From the NCBI GenBank assembly GCA_024680555.1, contig JAILCC010000008.1, forward strand, positions 37,828 through 101,827: 64,000 nucleotides of DNA. The letters are read 5' to 3'. The notes beneath the pieces were generated by a model that saw nothing but the letters and a program-made list of their open reading frames with translations, ran no database searches and was not told where the DNA came from. Shown in pieces: positions 8,805-18,711 of this stretch. The stretch is from a bacterium. Lineage in GTDB: Bacteria > Cyanobacteriota > Vampirovibrionia > Gastranaerophilales > JAILCC01. How positions within the stretch are numbered: the first letter of the stretch is position 1; each line of letters begins with the position of its first letter. The translations under genes and the position numbers were made by a program.

Positions 8805-9839
8805 ATGCAAAAACAGCTTGAAGAAATTCTCGCACAGGGGCTTGAAAAAGTTCAAAATGCAAAAAACAGCGAGGATATTGAAGAAATAAAACTCGAGTAT
8901 TTGAGTAGAAAAAGTGTGCTTAACAATATAAAAAAAGGGTTAAAAGATTTATCACTGGAGCAAAGACCGGTAATCGGTGCTTTTGCAAATGAAGTAGCGC
9001 AAAAAATTGAGCAGGCTGTTGTTGAAAAAGAGCAGGGCATTTACGAAAAAGAATTAAATGAAAAGCTTGAGGCGGAAAGAATAGATATAACTCTTCCCGG
9101 AAAAAATATCCCTATGGGAAAAGTTCACCCCCTCACAGCCACAATTGATGAAATAGTAAGCATATTTCAAGGGATGGGTTTTACAATTACGGACAATGTA
9201 AATTCTCCGGAAGTTGAAACGGAATATTACAACTTTGACGCTCTAAATTTTCCTAAAGACCACCCTGCAAAGGATATGCAAGATACTTTTTATACAAAAG
9301 TTGCACCGAATGTTATTCTCAGAGGACAAACTTCCGGTGCGCAAATTCATACAATGGAAACGAAAAAGCCGCCGATGCGTATAATAAGCCCGGGACGTGT
9401 TTATCGTTGTGAATCGGTAAGTGCTAGAAAAAATAACCTTTTCCACCAAATTGAAGGACTTGTTGTTGATAAAAATATTACTTTTGCCGACCTCAAAGGT
9501 GTTTTGAATGAATTTACTAGAATTTATTTCGGCGAAGCAAGACCGACGAGATTCAGAACGAGTTTCTTCCCCTTTACAGAACCCAGTGCGGAAATTGACG
9601 TTCAATGTATTATGTGCAAAGGTAAAGGCTGCAGGGTTTGTTCGCAAACAGGCTGGCTGGAAATTTTAGGTGCAGGTATGGTTGATCCGAATGTACTGAG
9701 AGGTGTTGATATTGATCCGGATGTATATACGGGCTTTGCTTTTGGTATGGGTGTAGAAAGGCTTGCGATGTTAAAGCACGCCATTAGTGATATCAGATTA
9801 TTCTTCAATAACGATATCAGATTTTTACAACAGTTTTAG
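8805..9839 (+). CDS. pheS: Phenylalanyl-tRNA synthetase alpha subunit
   Basis: Catalytic class II subunit of the (alpha-beta)2 enzyme that charges tRNA-Phe. The 344-residue length is typical. A coiled-coil N-terminus is followed by class II motif 2 around GRVYRCESVSARKNNLFHQIEG and motif 3 GFAFGMGVERLAML near the C-terminus. CIMCKGKGCRVCSQTGWLE is the Cys-containing insertion seen in many bacterial PheS. It is followed 15 bp later by pheT. Confidence 0.97.
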   Translation: MQKQLEEILAQGLEKVQNAKNSEDIEEIKLEYLSRKSVLNNIKKGLKDLSLEQRPVIGAFANEVAQKIEQAVVEKEQGIYEKELNEKLEAERIDITLPGKNIPMGKVHPLTATIDEIVSIFQGMGFTITDNVNSPEVETEYYNFDALNFPKDHPAKDMQDTFYTKVAPNVILRGQTSGAQIHTMETKKPPMRIISPGRVYRCESVSARKNNLFHQIEGLVVDKNITFADLKGVLNEFTRIYFGEARPTRFRTSFFPFTEPSAEIDVQCIMCKGKGCRVCSQTGWLEILGAGMVDPNVLRGVDIDPDVYTGFAFGMGVERLAMLKHAISDIRLFFNNDIRFLQQF

Positions 9840-9854
9840 GAGGGAGGAAGAATA

Positions 9855-12314
9855 ATGCAAGTTTCACTTGAATGGCTAAATGAATATGTTGATATAAAAG
9901 ATTTATCGCCCGAAGAAATTGCTCACGGACTTACTATGAGCGGCTTGGAGTGCGAAGGTATAGACAGAATAGGTGCTAAATTTACTAATATTAAGGTTGT
10001 TGAAATTCAAAAAATTGACAATCATCCGAATGCTGATAAGTTGCACTTGGTAACGGTTTTTGACGGAACTTCTCAAAAAATCGTTGTATGTGGTGCTCAA
10101 AATATTGAAGTCGGGCAAAAAGTTCCTTATGCGTCTGTCGGTTCTACTGTTTTAGACAGAAAAACTGGTGAAAGCTTCCAACTCACACCGGCTGTAATTA
10201 GAGGAGTCGAATCACAAGGCATGTTGTGTTCGGATGACGAACTCGGGGTTGCTGATTTAAAACTTCAGGAAGAGGACGGTATACTTATTCTTAACAGAAT
10301 TTTTGACAATGTGACTGTCGGTGCTGATGTAAAAGATGTCTTAAACCTTCCCGAAGATACGGTACTTCATGTTGCGCCTACTGCCAATAGGGGTGATGAA
10401 ATGTCTGTTGTTGGTATTGCAAGAGAAGTAGCGACAATATTTTCCAGAGAACTAAAATTCAGTCCGATGAGTTGTACAAACGAAATTAAGGCTCCGAATT
10501 TTGAAGTAAAAATAGACGAAAATGTATGTAAATACTATTCAGTAGCGGTTTTAAAAGATTTAAAAGTTGCTCCGTCTCCTGCTTGGATGCAACGCAGACT
10601 TTTGGCATCGGGAGTCAGGGCAATAAGCAATATTGTTGACGTTACAAACTATGTTATGCTTGAATACGGTCAACCATTGCACTCTTTTGACCTTGATAAA
10701 TTGAACGGATATCTTGAAGTCAGAACAGCAAAAGAGGGCGAAACAATTACCACGCTTGATGGCGAAGAAAGACAGCTCAATAATAATTCTGTTCTTATTG
10801 CAACAAAAGAAGGCGGTGTGGCTCTTGCCGGTGTTATGGGCGGAGAAAATTCCGAAATTGATGACAATACAAAGAATATTGCGTTAGAAGCGGCATTTTT
10901 CCCTGCTGCAAGTACAAGAAGATGTGCAAAGAGTGTAGGTTTAAGAACGGAAGCAAACGCAAGATTTGAACGTGGTGTTGATATGGAAATGGTTAAACCG
11001 GCGCTGATTAGAGCTATTCAGCTCTTAGTAGAGCTTTGCGGAGCTAAGTTTGAAGGTATTGCACAAGCAGGCAATAATGCGCTGCCTGAGCAGCTTATCA
11101 CCCTCAGATACGCACAAATTAAACGCTATTTGGGTATAGATATTCCGGAAGAAACCTGCATCTCTATTCTTAGCAGTTTGGGCTTTAAACTTTGCGGAAA
11201 AAATCAACTTGCGGCAAGATTTTCTGTTCCAGGTTTCAGAGCGGTTGACGTGACAAGAGAGATTGATTTGATAGAAGAAATCGCTCGTATTCACGGTTAT
11301 GACAAAATTGAACCGACGCTTCCCGACAAAACCGTTGCTGCTGAGGTAAAAAAAGAGGATTTGACCGTAAAAAAATTGTGCAATCTGCTTTTGGGTAAAG
11401 GGTTCTATGAAGCAATGACTTCTTCATTGATAGGAAAGCCCCTTTATGACTGGGCAGGAATAAAATATGATGAAGCAAAGAACGTTGAAGTTTGTTATTC
11501 TCAGTCTGAAGACTTCTGTATGCTTCGCCAGAGCGTAATTCCGAGCCTCTTGAATATTATCAAATACAACTTTGACAACGGTTCAAAAAATTTAAGATTT
11601 TTTGAAAATGCAAAAACTTATACAATAGAAGAACCCGCAACTGAAAAAACAACAGGGGTAAAGGAAAAACGTATTCTATGTGGTTTGATTACAGGCAACG
11701 CAAATACTTCAAACTGGCAAGAAACCGAAGATGTTGATTTCTACACACTGAAGGGTGTCATAGAAAATATTTTTGAAGAACTAAAACTTACGCAAAGAGT
11801 TATATATTCACCTTGCGAAGATGTAAACTATTTACATCCAAAACGCAGCGCTTATGCTGCGGTTTTGGGCAAAAATAAAGCGCCGGTTGCAAAATTCGGT
11901 CAGCTTCATCCTGTTATAAAAGACAGAATGAAATTCAATCAGGATGTATTCTTCTTTGAAATTGACCTTGATGCATTGTTGGAAAATGTAAACTATAATG
12001 CGGTTTTGGTTAAAGAACTTCCCGTATATCCGGAAGTAACCAGAGATATCGCATTCATTGTGAAAAATGATGTTTCTTATCAGGATTTGGCAAAATCAAT
12101 AAAGAAATTTGTTTCTCCAAACCTGTTTAACGGTGCTGATATTTTTGACGTTTATCAGGGTGAACACGTTGAAGAAGGTCATAAGAGCGTTGCATTCCAC
12201 ATTTATCTGCAAGATAAGAGCGCAACACTTACAGACCAGATTATTGATACCGAAATAAATAAAATCAAAGACGGTTTGAAAAAATTCTATTCATCAGTAA
12301 CCTTTAGAGAATAA
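9855..12314 (+). CDS. pheT: Phenylalanyl-tRNA synthetase beta subunit
   Basis: An 819-residue partner of PheS. In order it shows an EMAP/OB-type tRNA-binding domain (about 40-150), B3/B4 editing domain (about 205-390, with PLHSFDLDKL and GVMGGENSEI), B5 domain, a core resembling an inactive class II fold (about 470-690) and the C-terminal ferredoxin-like anticodon-binding domain (from about 720, with YPEVTRDIAFIV). The editing domain removes Tyr wrongly attached to tRNA-Phe. AGGAGGGAGG precedes the ATG, an unusually strong Shine-Dalgarno. Confidence 0.97.
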   Translation: MQVSLEWLNEYVDIKDLSPEEIAHGLTMSGLECEGIDRIGAKFTNIKVVEIQKIDNHPNADKLHLVTVFDGTSQKIVVCGAQNIEVGQKVPYASVGSTVLDRKTGESFQLTPAVIRGVESQGMLCSDDELGVADLKLQEEDGILILNRIFDNVTVGADVKDVLNLPEDTVLHVAPTANRGDEMSVVGIAREVATIFSRELKFSPMSCTNEIKAPNFEVKIDENVCKYYSVAVLKDLKVAPSPAWMQRRLLASGVRAISNIVDVTNYVMLEYGQPLHSFDLDKLNGYLEVRTAKEGETITTLDGEERQLNNNSVLIATKEGGVALAGVMGGENSEIDDNTKNIALEAAFFPAASTRRCAKSVGLRTEANARFERGVDMEMVKPALIRAIQLLVELCGAKFEGIAQAGNNALPEQLITLRYAQIKRYLGIDIPEETCISILSSLGFKLCGKNQLAARFSVPGFRAVDVTREIDLIEEIARIHGYDKIEPTLPDKTVAAEVKKEDLTVKKLCNLLLGKGFYEAMTSSLIGKPLYDWAGIKYDEAKNVEVCYSQSEDFCMLRQSVIPSLLNIIKYNFDNGSKNLRFFENAKTYTIEEPATEKTTGVKEKRILCGLITGNANTSNWQETEDVDFYTLKGVIENIFEELKLTQRVIYSPCEDVNYLHPKRSAYAAVLGKNKAPVAKFGQLHPVIKDRMKFNQDVFFFEIDLDALLENVNYNAVLVKELPVYPEVTRDIAFIVKNDVSYQDLAKSIKKFVSPNLFNGADIFDVYQGEHVEEGHKSVAFHIYLQDKSATLTDQIIDTEINKIKDGLKKFYSSVTFRE

Positions 12315-12320
12315 ACGGCT

Positions 12321-12785
12321 ATGGGCAATAAGAGTGAACATAAAATTCTGGCAGATAATCGAAAAGCGTTTCATGATTATGAAATTCTTGAAAAATATAC
12401 TGCGGGTATTGTTCTCACCGGAACTGAAATAAAATCTGTCCGTAAAGGTTCCGTTAACCTGAAGGACGGCTTTGCAAGAATTGAAGAAGGCGAAGTGTGG
12501 CTTTATAACGTGCACATAAGCCCCTATGAAAACGGTAACAGATACAACCATGAACCGCTTAGGAACAGAAAACTGTTACTCAAAAAACAAGAAATAAATA
12601 AACTCATAGGTAAGTTGAAAGAATCGGGTTTGACATTGGTTCCTATAAATATGCATCTTGAACACGGTTTTGCGAAGGTTGAAATTGCACTTGCCAAAGG
12701 TAAAACGCTCCACGATAAGCGTGAAACTATCAGCAAAAAAACTGCAAAACGTGAAATCGAAAAAGCAATGAAAAGGAATTATTAA
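12321..12785 (+). CDS. smpB: SsrA-binding protein SmpB
   Basis: A 154-residue partner of tmRNA in trans-translation, which rescues ribosomes stalled on broken messages. Diagnostic segments are [39 protein letters not shown], and the basic tail [15 protein letters not shown] that inserts into the mRNA channel. It follows pheT by 6 bp, so it belongs to the same transcript. No tmRNA gene is visible in this window. Confidence 0.96.
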   Translation: MGNKSEHKILADNRKAFHDYEILEKYTAGIVLTGTEIKSVRKGSVNLKDGFARIEEGEVWLYNVHISPYENGNRYNHEPLRNRKLLLKKQEINKLIGKLKESGLTLVPINMHLEHGFAKVEIALAKGKTLHDKRETISKKTAKREIEKAMKRNY

Positions 12786-12839
12786 AATATATCCCACTTG
12801 TCTAATATTAAGGACTTTTTATTTTATTCTTTATCGTTT

Positions 12840-12845
12840 TATAAT
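12840..12845 (+). promoter_or_regulatory. -10 box placed for a leaderless transcript
   Basis: TATAAT lies exactly six bases before the ATG at 12852, and no Shine-Dalgarno precedes that ATG. The -35 region (TTTTAT near 12817) is poor. The arrangement matches the ones at 619, 22334 and 24633. Confidence 0.5.
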
Positions 12846-12851
12846 AACGTT

Positions 12852-14708
12852 ATGAATAAGAAGATAATATACACCATTTTAATATTAGGCTTTTTTGTTT
12901 TTTGGGGTTCATCTTGTTTACATAGAGATGTTATTGAGGAAGAAGAAAAAATTGCCGAAAACAAAACTGAAGAAGCCATATTTGAAAAAATAAAACCGCC
13001 GTTTGAAATAAGGGAAATAAACGGACGAGAATATCTTATCTCAAGAGGTGATGTCGGCAGGTATGGTGGTGCTTTTTCAAATTCTACAATAGGTGAAGGT
13101 CCGAAAACATTTAATATCTGGAATTCCAAAGATGCTACATCAAGCACCCTTGCGGGTTTGATGTTTGAGGGAATGTTTACGACAGATGCATATACGGGTG
13201 AAGTCATACCAAAACTTGCCAAAAAAGTTGAAATTGCAAAAGACGGAAAAACATATACTGTCACTCTTCGCAAGGGCTTAAAATGGTCTGACGGCAGAGA
13301 AATAACAGCAGATGATGTTGAATTTACATATAATACAATTATTAAAGGCGGTTACGGCGATACGAGCAGCCGTGATGTTATGGCTGTTGACGGTGTTATG
13401 CCTTCTTGCAAAAAAATTGATAAATATACTCTCGAATTTGTTACGCCAAAAACTTTTGCGCCATTTTTGAGAATGCTCGGTTTTGCAATTGCTCCCAAAC
13501 ATATTCTAAAACCCATTACTGACAAAGGGATAGATGAGTTTAATCGATTTTGGGGCGTAACGACAAAGCCCGAAGATTTTGTTGTCTCGGGGGCATTCAA
13601 ATTAAAAGAGTACGTTCCTGCGCAGAGAGTTATTTTTGAGCGAAATAAAGATTATTCTATGGCGGATAAAAACGGAAATTTGCTTCCGTATCTTGATAAA
13701 TATGTTGTCTATATTGTCGGAGATTTGAACAATCAGGTCTTAAAGTTTGAGGGCGGCGAGCTTGATATTTTGCCTGTAAGGGGCAATCAAGTTGCACGGT
13801 TTAAGGCTCTTGAAAAAAATTCTGATTACAAAATGTATAACCTCGGTGCGGGCGACGGAACAACTTTTATAAGTTTTAACCTCAATAACCGTAAAAATGA
13901 CAAAGGCAAATATTATGTTGAGCCTAAAAAACAAAAATGGTTTAATAATAACAATTTCAGAAAAGCTGTTGATTACGCAATAGACAGGGAGTTCATTGTT
14001 TCTAATATTATCAGCGGTGTCGGGATGCCTTTATTTACGGCAGAGGGTTTATCTTCAATTTACTTAAATAAAACTTTGGCAAAAGGACATCCGCAAAATC
14101 TTCAATATGCGCAAAAACTTCTTTCTCAAGCAGGTTTCAGTAAGGATGAAAACGGTATTTTGCATGATAAAGAGGGAAATGAGGTTGAGTTTACCTTGAT
14201 GACAAATGCAGGAAATCTCGAAAGGGAATCTATTGGCGTTATTATTAAGGAAGATTTGGCAAAATTGGGTATGAAAGTCAATTTTAAACCAATAGAATTT
14301 AACGTTCTTGTCGGTAAAATAACAGGTTCAATGGACTGGGATGCAATAATTATGGGGTTGACCGGTTCGGCACTTGAGCCGAATAATGGTGCAAACGTAT
14401 GGTATTCTTACGGAAGCTTGCACATGTTTAATATAAGACAGGGTAAAGATGCCATAAACAGAACAAATATACTGCCATGGGAAAAAAGATTGGATGAACT
14501 TTTCTCTCAAGGTGCAACAACATTGGGATTTGAAAATCGTAAAAAAATATATGACGAATATCAACAGATAGTGTATGATTATAATCCGTTCATATATTTA
14601 TACAGTCCGTTAAATATTTATGCGGTTCGCAAAAAGTATAAAAACCTTGAACCGACTGCGCTTGGCGGAGTAATTCATAATTTAGAGGAGATTTATATAG
14701 AAGAATGA
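12852..14708 (+). CDS. ABC transporter substrate-binding lipoprotein (peptide/nickel class, SBP_bac_5)
   Basis: Extracytoplasmic solute-binding protein of 618 residues. The start is the ATG at 12852 because it opens a lipoprotein signal peptide ending in the lipobox GSSC about 22 residues in; an in-frame upstream TTG would add 18 residues before it. The body has the family hallmarks LRKGLKWSDGREITADDV and FRKAVDYAIDREFIV. Substrates of this class are usually oligopeptides; specificity cannot be read. The stop overlaps the permease ATG (ATGA). The two permeases follow but no ATPase genes do, so ATP-binding subunits must be encoded elsewhere. Confidence 0.9.
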   Translation: MNKKIIYTILILGFFVFWGSSCLHRDVIEEEEKIAENKTEEAIFEKIKPPFEIREINGREYLISRGDVGRYGGAFSNSTIGEGPKTFNIWNSKDATSSTLAGLMFEGMFTTDAYTGEVIPKLAKKVEIAKDGKTYTVTLRKGLKWSDGREITADDVEFTYNTIIKGGYGDTSSRDVMAVDGVMPSCKKIDKYTLEFVTPKTFAPFLRMLGFAIAPKHILKPITDKGIDEFNRFWGVTTKPEDFVVSGAFKLKEYVPAQRVIFERNKDYSMADKNGNLLPYLDKYVVYIVGDLNNQVLKFEGGELDILPVRGNQVARFKALEKNSDYKMYNLGAGDGTTFISFNLNNRKNDKGKYYVEPKKQKWFNNNNFRKAVDYAIDREFIVSNIISGVGMPLFTAEGLSSIYLNKTLAKGHPQNLQYAQKLLSQAGFSKDENGILHDKEGNEVEFTLMTNAGNLERESIGVIIKEDLAKLGMKVNFKPIEFNVLVGKITGSMDWDAIIMGLTGSALEPNNGANVWYSYGSLHMFNIRQGKDAINRTNILPWEKRLDELFSQGATTLGFENRKKIYDEYQQIVYDYNPFIYLYSPLNIYAVRKKYKNLEPTALGGVIHNLEEIYIEE

Positions 14709-15673
14709 ACGTATTTATATACATAATTAAAAGACTTATAAATGCTGTCCCGATACTTATTTTGGTATCTCTAATCAGCTTTTTTATAATACGTTTGAGC
14801 CCTATTGATCCACTTAGTGAGCTTAAACTCAATCCCGCAATATCTCCGCAAACACTTGAAGCGGAAAGAGTTCGGCTTGGATTAGATTTGCCCTTGTATA
14901 AACAATACTTAAAATGGGGAGGAAACTTTATAAAAGGTGATATGGGAGTATCGACTTCGGGTGAACTCGTTTCTGACAGGTTGAAAGAACGTATCCCCAA
15001 TACGCTATTGCTTACGGGGATAGTAATTCTTCTTACTTGGCTTGTCGGGATACCACTGGGCATTTATGCCGCATTGAATTGGCGAAAGCCGGCCGACAGA
15101 GTCATAACGGTGTTTACATCCGTTGGTATGGCGATACCGTCATTCTTTTATGCTCTTTTATTATTGGTTTTTGCTGTTAAAACAGGCTGGTTTCCCATCG
15201 GGGGTTTGACGAGTTTTAATTTTGCCCAGATGAATATATTTGGGAAAATTTTTGATATAATTCATCACCTGTTTTTGCCTGTACTTGTGCTTTTCACGCT
15301 TAGTTTGGCAGGACTCCAAAGACAAATGAGAGGAAATTTGTTGGATGTTCTTGAGTCTGATTATGTAAAACTTGCTCGGGCAAAAGGTTTGCCTGAAAAT
15401 AAAGTTATATACAAGCACGCAGTAAGAAATGCGATAAATCCTATGGTAACGCTTATAGGATTTGAATTTGCGGGGCTTCTTAGCGGTGCAGCATTGACCG
15501 AGTACGTGTTTCAGTATCCCGGACTTGGCAGACTCGTATTAGAAGCGGTAATGAAATCAGATATAAACCTTGTAATGGCGAGTTTGATGATAGGTTCGAT
15601 TATGTTAGTGGTCGGGAACATAATTGCGGACATACTTTTGAAGCTTGTTGATCCGAGAGTAACAATGGAGTAG
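14705..15673 (+). CDS. ABC transporter permease, DppB/OppB type
   Basis: A 322-residue inner-membrane permease with about six helices. The N-terminus IKRLINAVPILILVSLISFFIIRL and the EAA loop region DYVKLARAKGLPENKVIYKHAVRNA that docks the ATPase are typical of DppB. It overlaps the lipoprotein gene by four bases (translational coupling) and lies 5 bp before the second permease. Confidence 0.94.
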   Translation: MNVFIYIIKRLINAVPILILVSLISFFIIRLSPIDPLSELKLNPAISPQTLEAERVRLGLDLPLYKQYLKWGGNFIKGDMGVSTSGELVSDRLKERIPNTLLLTGIVILLTWLVGIPLGIYAALNWRKPADRVITVFTSVGMAIPSFFYALLLLVFAVKTGWFPIGGLTSFNFAQMNIFGKIFDIIHHLFLPVLVLFTLSLAGLQRQMRGNLLDVLESDYVKLARAKGLPENKVIYKHAVRNAINPMVTLIGFEFAGLLSGAALTEYVFQYPGLGRLVLEAVMKSDINLVMASLMIGSIMLVVGNIIADILLKLVDPRVTME

Positions 15674-15678
15674 CAAGA

Positions 15679-16767
15679 ATGGCAAAGCAGATTATAATTG
15701 ATAGAAGTCCCATAAAACAAATTCTTAAAGACAGATTTGCCGTTATTGCTTTTGTTGTCTTATTTGTAATGTATCTTTTAATTGCATTTGCGGATTTCTT
15801 TGCGGTATATCAAGAAGATTTTTCCGACAGAAATATGTCCTATGCTCCACCTTCAAGGATTTATGTAATCACGCCCGAGGGTAAATTTTCAATGCCGTAT
15901 ACATATAATTATAAAAGAGTTTTTAATCCCGAAACTTTTGCAACAGACTATAAAACAGACAGAAGCCAAAGATATTATTTGAAACTTTTTGCAAAAGGTT
16001 TTGAGTACAAGTTTTTGGGCATAATAAAAACGGACAGACATTTGTTCGGACTGGATAACAAACAGGGAAGATTATACTTTTTAGGCAGTGACATAAACGG
16101 CAGAGATAATTTTTCAAGACTTTTATACGGCGGTCAAATATCTTTAACGATAGGATTTCTTGCATTGTTTATTTCTTTTCCGTTAGGATTGTTGTATGGC
16201 GGAATTTCGGGATATTTCGGCGGACTTATTGACAACGTTATGATGCGTGTGGCGGAAGCTATAATGTCTATTCCGAGTTTTTATCTTTTGATTATTCTTG
16301 CGGCGCTTTTACCTGCAAATATGACAAGCACCCAACGATTTGCGCTGATTATTGTCATCCTTGCTTTTATCGGTTGGGCGGGTTTTGCAAGGGTTGTCAG
16401 GGGTATGGTCTTGTCAATAAAAAATCAGGAATTTGTCGAGAGTGCAAAAAGTATCGGTGCAAGCTCGTTTAGAATAATTACAAAGCACATTCTTCCTCAA
16501 ACAATGAGCTATGTTCTTGTTGCAATAACATTGAGTGTTCCCGGGTATATTTTGGGCGAATCGGGCTTGAGCTTTTTAGGATTGGGTATTCAGCAGCCGG
16601 ATGCAAGCTGGGGTAATATGTTGAAAGAGGCGCAGGAATACACAAATATTTTGTATCGTCCTTGGCTTTTGACTCCGGGGTATTTGATTTTTGTAACTAT
16701 TTTGTCATTTAATTTGATAGGTGATACAATTCGGGATGTGTTGGATCCGAAAAGTTATGGGAGATAA
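15679..16767 (+). CDS. ABC transporter permease, DppC/OppC type
   Basis: A 362-residue second permease of the same importer. After the first helix it has a long soluble insertion (about residues 45-150) before the remaining helices, as in DppC/YejE-type subunits. The EAA loop reads EFVESAKSIGASSFRIITKHILPQ and is followed by GESGLSFLGLGIQQPDASWG, a family signature. Some relatives with large insertions belong to the YejABEF subgroup that imports microcin-like or murein-derived peptides, so that role is possible. Confidence 0.94.
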   Translation: MAKQIIIDRSPIKQILKDRFAVIAFVVLFVMYLLIAFADFFAVYQEDFSDRNMSYAPPSRIYVITPEGKFSMPYTYNYKRVFNPETFATDYKTDRSQRYYLKLFAKGFEYKFLGIIKTDRHLFGLDNKQGRLYFLGSDINGRDNFSRLLYGGQISLTIGFLALFISFPLGLLYGGISGYFGGLIDNVMMRVAEAIMSIPSFYLLIILAALLPANMTSTQRFALIIVILAFIGWAGFARVVRGMVLSIKNQEFVESAKSIGASSFRIITKHILPQTMSYVLVAITLSVPGYILGESGLSFLGLGIQQPDASWGNMLKEAQEYTNILYRPWLLTPGYLIFVTILSFNLIGDTIRDVLDPKSYGR

Positions 16768-16770
16768 AAA

Positions 16771-17496
16771 TTGGAATTAACTTTGCATGAAGCGTCATAC
16801 TATTTTGACATAATTTTGAGAGTGTTTATTGCGGTAGTTTTGGGGTTTGTAATAGGTTTTGAAAGAGAACTTACAAGCAAATTTGCAGGACTTAGAACGC
16901 ATATACTTGTTTGTATCGGTTCGTGCATTTTTACAATTTTATCAATATGGGTTTTTCCTACTGCAGTAGCAGACGGACAGTATCAGGCTTATGGTGATCC
17001 TGCCAGAATTGCTGCACAAATTCTTACAGGTATCGGTTTTATTGGTGGTGGTACGGTATTGAGGCATGGTTCATCAGTATTTGGTTTAACTACGGCAGCA
17101 ACACTTTGGACAACGGCAAGTATCGGTATGGCAGTCGGGTGCGGTCAAATTATTCTTGCTGTTGTAGCAACGATATTAACGCTTTGCGTATTGGTTTTAA
17201 TAAGAAAATTAGAAACAGGCTTTTTGAAAAAATTTACCCAAAAAACAGCAACCATCCGTGCTACTTTGATTGTTGAAAAAAATTATGTGCCGGACGTAAT
17301 AAAGGCGGTTAGTACGACTTTCGACAAGATTGTTGAAATAAATCACAACAAGAGTGACAGGATGGACGAAAGAGAAAAAATTTATATAGAAACAAAATAT
17401 GTTTCCCAAAATCCGGTTCGTGATGTGTACAATAAAATGAGTGAAATTCCGAATATAGAAAATCTTTTCATCACAAACATGAATTTTGAAAAATAA
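16771..17496 (+). CDS. MgtC/SapB-family membrane protein
   Basis: A 241-residue protein with four or five N-terminal helices and a cytoplasmic C-terminal ACT-like tail. The signature is VLGFVIGFERELTSKFAGLRTH followed by GIGFIGGGTVLRHGSSVFGLTTAATLW. The start is a TTG with GGGAG seven bases upstream, overlapping the end of the permease gene. Family members influence growth in low magnesium and inhibit or modulate the F-type ATP synthase in pathogens; here the role is unknown. It ends directly against the oppositely oriented gene. Confidence 0.9.
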   Translation: MELTLHEASYYFDIILRVFIAVVLGFVIGFERELTSKFAGLRTHILVCIGSCIFTILSIWVFPTAVADGQYQAYGDPARIAAQILTGIGFIGGGTVLRHGSSVFGLTTAATLWTTASIGMAVGCGQIILAVVATILTLCVLVLIRKLETGFLKKFTQKTATIRATLIVEKNYVPDVIKAVSTTFDKIVEINHNKSDRMDEREKIYIETKYVSQNPVRDVYNKMSEIPNIENLFITNMNFEK

Positions 17497-18093
17497 TTAT
17501 TGATAGCATGATGAGAGTACGTCGTACAATTCTTGACTGTTACCGAGTTTATTGGCTTCCATAGACAACATTTTACCGTTTTTAAAATCAATAACGCAAA
17601 TAGCTTTAGTTTCGCAATTATCAACAAAGGCATTATGTTCCATTGCTTCCTCTACAGTATGTACATCGGGGATATTTAATTCTCCTTGATATACATGCCT
17701 TTCAACAAACGTAAATTTATTTGTCCAAGCCGGAGAATTTTTATACGATAAAATGTCTTTTTGAAATTGTAAATTGTATGGACAGTAAAAATCGACTAAG
17801 GTTGCATATATAACGAGTGTTTTTCCGCCTGCCATATCTTCGTACCCTTTGTGCTTCAAATATGCCGCCAAATTGCTGTCCAAATCTTGCATCTGATATT
17901 TTGCGATAAACGGTTTTGTTTTTGGTGAAACCGACTGTGTCTTGGTCGGAATATTTACAACAGTTTCGTCAAAGGAAGCAGCTACATTTTTGACGGGATT
18001 ATTGGCTTTGTGAAGAGATGCAAATGCAAATGTAGCTATAATTGTCAGAGCTGTAATCGTATATGCCCATCCTGTGTTTTTATTATGCAACAT
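17497..18093 (-). CDS. Secreted or anchored thioredoxin-like protein, paralogue A
   Basis: A 198-residue protein with one N-terminal membrane helix (about 9-27), so probably exported and anchored. The segment TLVIYATLVDFYCPYNLQFQ resembles the beta-strand and redox-helix start of thioredoxin folds, but only one Cys is present at the CPYN position. The C-terminal block CVIDFKNGKML, then a final SSCYQ, is shared with the next gene upstream, showing that the two are tandem duplicates. AAGGA precedes the ATG. Function unknown; thiol chemistry or a degenerate scaffold are both possible. Confidence 0.72.
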   Translation of the reverse strand: MLHNKNTGWAYTITALTIIATFAFASLHKANNPVKNVAASFDETVVNIPTKTQSVSPKTKPFIAKYQMQDLDSNLAAYLKHKGYEDMAGGKTLVIYATLVDFYCPYNLQFQKDILSYKNSPAWTNKFTFVERHVYQGELNIPDVHTVEEAMEHNAFVDNCETKAICVIDFKNGKMLSMEANKLGNSQELYDVLSSCYQ

Positions 18094-18125
18094 TATATTT
18101 TCCTTTTGTTATACAAAACGTTTTG

Positions 18126-18629
18126 TTAGTTATAGCATTTTGAAAAGACGGTGTATAAATATTTGCTATCGTTTTTCTTTTCGGGCGGAATGGAATAGAG
18201 TTTTTTCTTTTCAAAATCTATAACACAAATTCCGTTGCAAGGCTTTTTTACTGCTGAATATGCTCCCTCGTGTGCACTGGTATTAACTTTTACAAATTCA
18301 AATTTTTTTGTCCACTCCGGAGATTTCTTATAAAGCTCGATAGTCTTGTTGTTGCCGGAATATAATACAAGTTTTTTCCCCTCTTTATATTCATTTTTAT
18401 AGATACCTTTTGATAATATTTCTAATTTGGATTGCTCAATGTTTGAAACAATGCTTGAAATATCATTGTCATCTGCTCTTTCTCCGGCATTTATTTCGGC
18501 GGTTTTAAAGGCATTATTTATTTCATTCATTGTTTCGTTGTGCGATACTGCTGCATAAACGACAATTATTATACACGCAATAAAGCTGTATATTGTCCTA
18601 ATAAGTTTTCTTCTTCCGAAAAACCACAT
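18126..18629 (-). CDS. Membrane-anchored thioredoxin-like protein, paralogue B
   Basis: A 167-residue paralogue of the neighbouring gene, sharing KLVLYSG..., YKKSPEWTKKFEFVKV, ICVIDFEKKKLYSI and a C-terminal SKCYN. The CPY motif of the other copy is absent (SGNNKTIELY in its place), so it cannot use the same cysteine. One membrane helix lies near the N-terminus. The ATG at 18629 is preferred over a GTG two codons earlier because AGG lies directly before that GTG. It lies 32 bp from paralogue A and is probably co-transcribed. Confidence 0.72.
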   Translation of the reverse strand: MWFFGRRKLIRTIYSFIACIIIVVYAAVSHNETMNEINNAFKTAEINAGERADDNDISSIVSNIEQSKLEILSKGIYKNEYKEGKKLVLYSGNNKTIELYKKSPEWTKKFEFVKVNTSAHEGAYSAVKKPCNGICVIDFEKKKLYSIPPEKKNDSKYLYTVFSKCYN

Positions 18630-18711
18630 AAACACCTGCCGTTAAAATTGATTTGTATAAAGTAATTAAACCAGTAATCAGAAGTTTTGACATCATTTTT
18701 TTTAACGACTT

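Noticed and set aside
18630..18711. Replication origin beside dnaA
   Set aside because: No cluster of DnaA-box-like sequences or AT-rich unwinding repeats was seen in the intergenic stretch, and dnaN is not adjacent.
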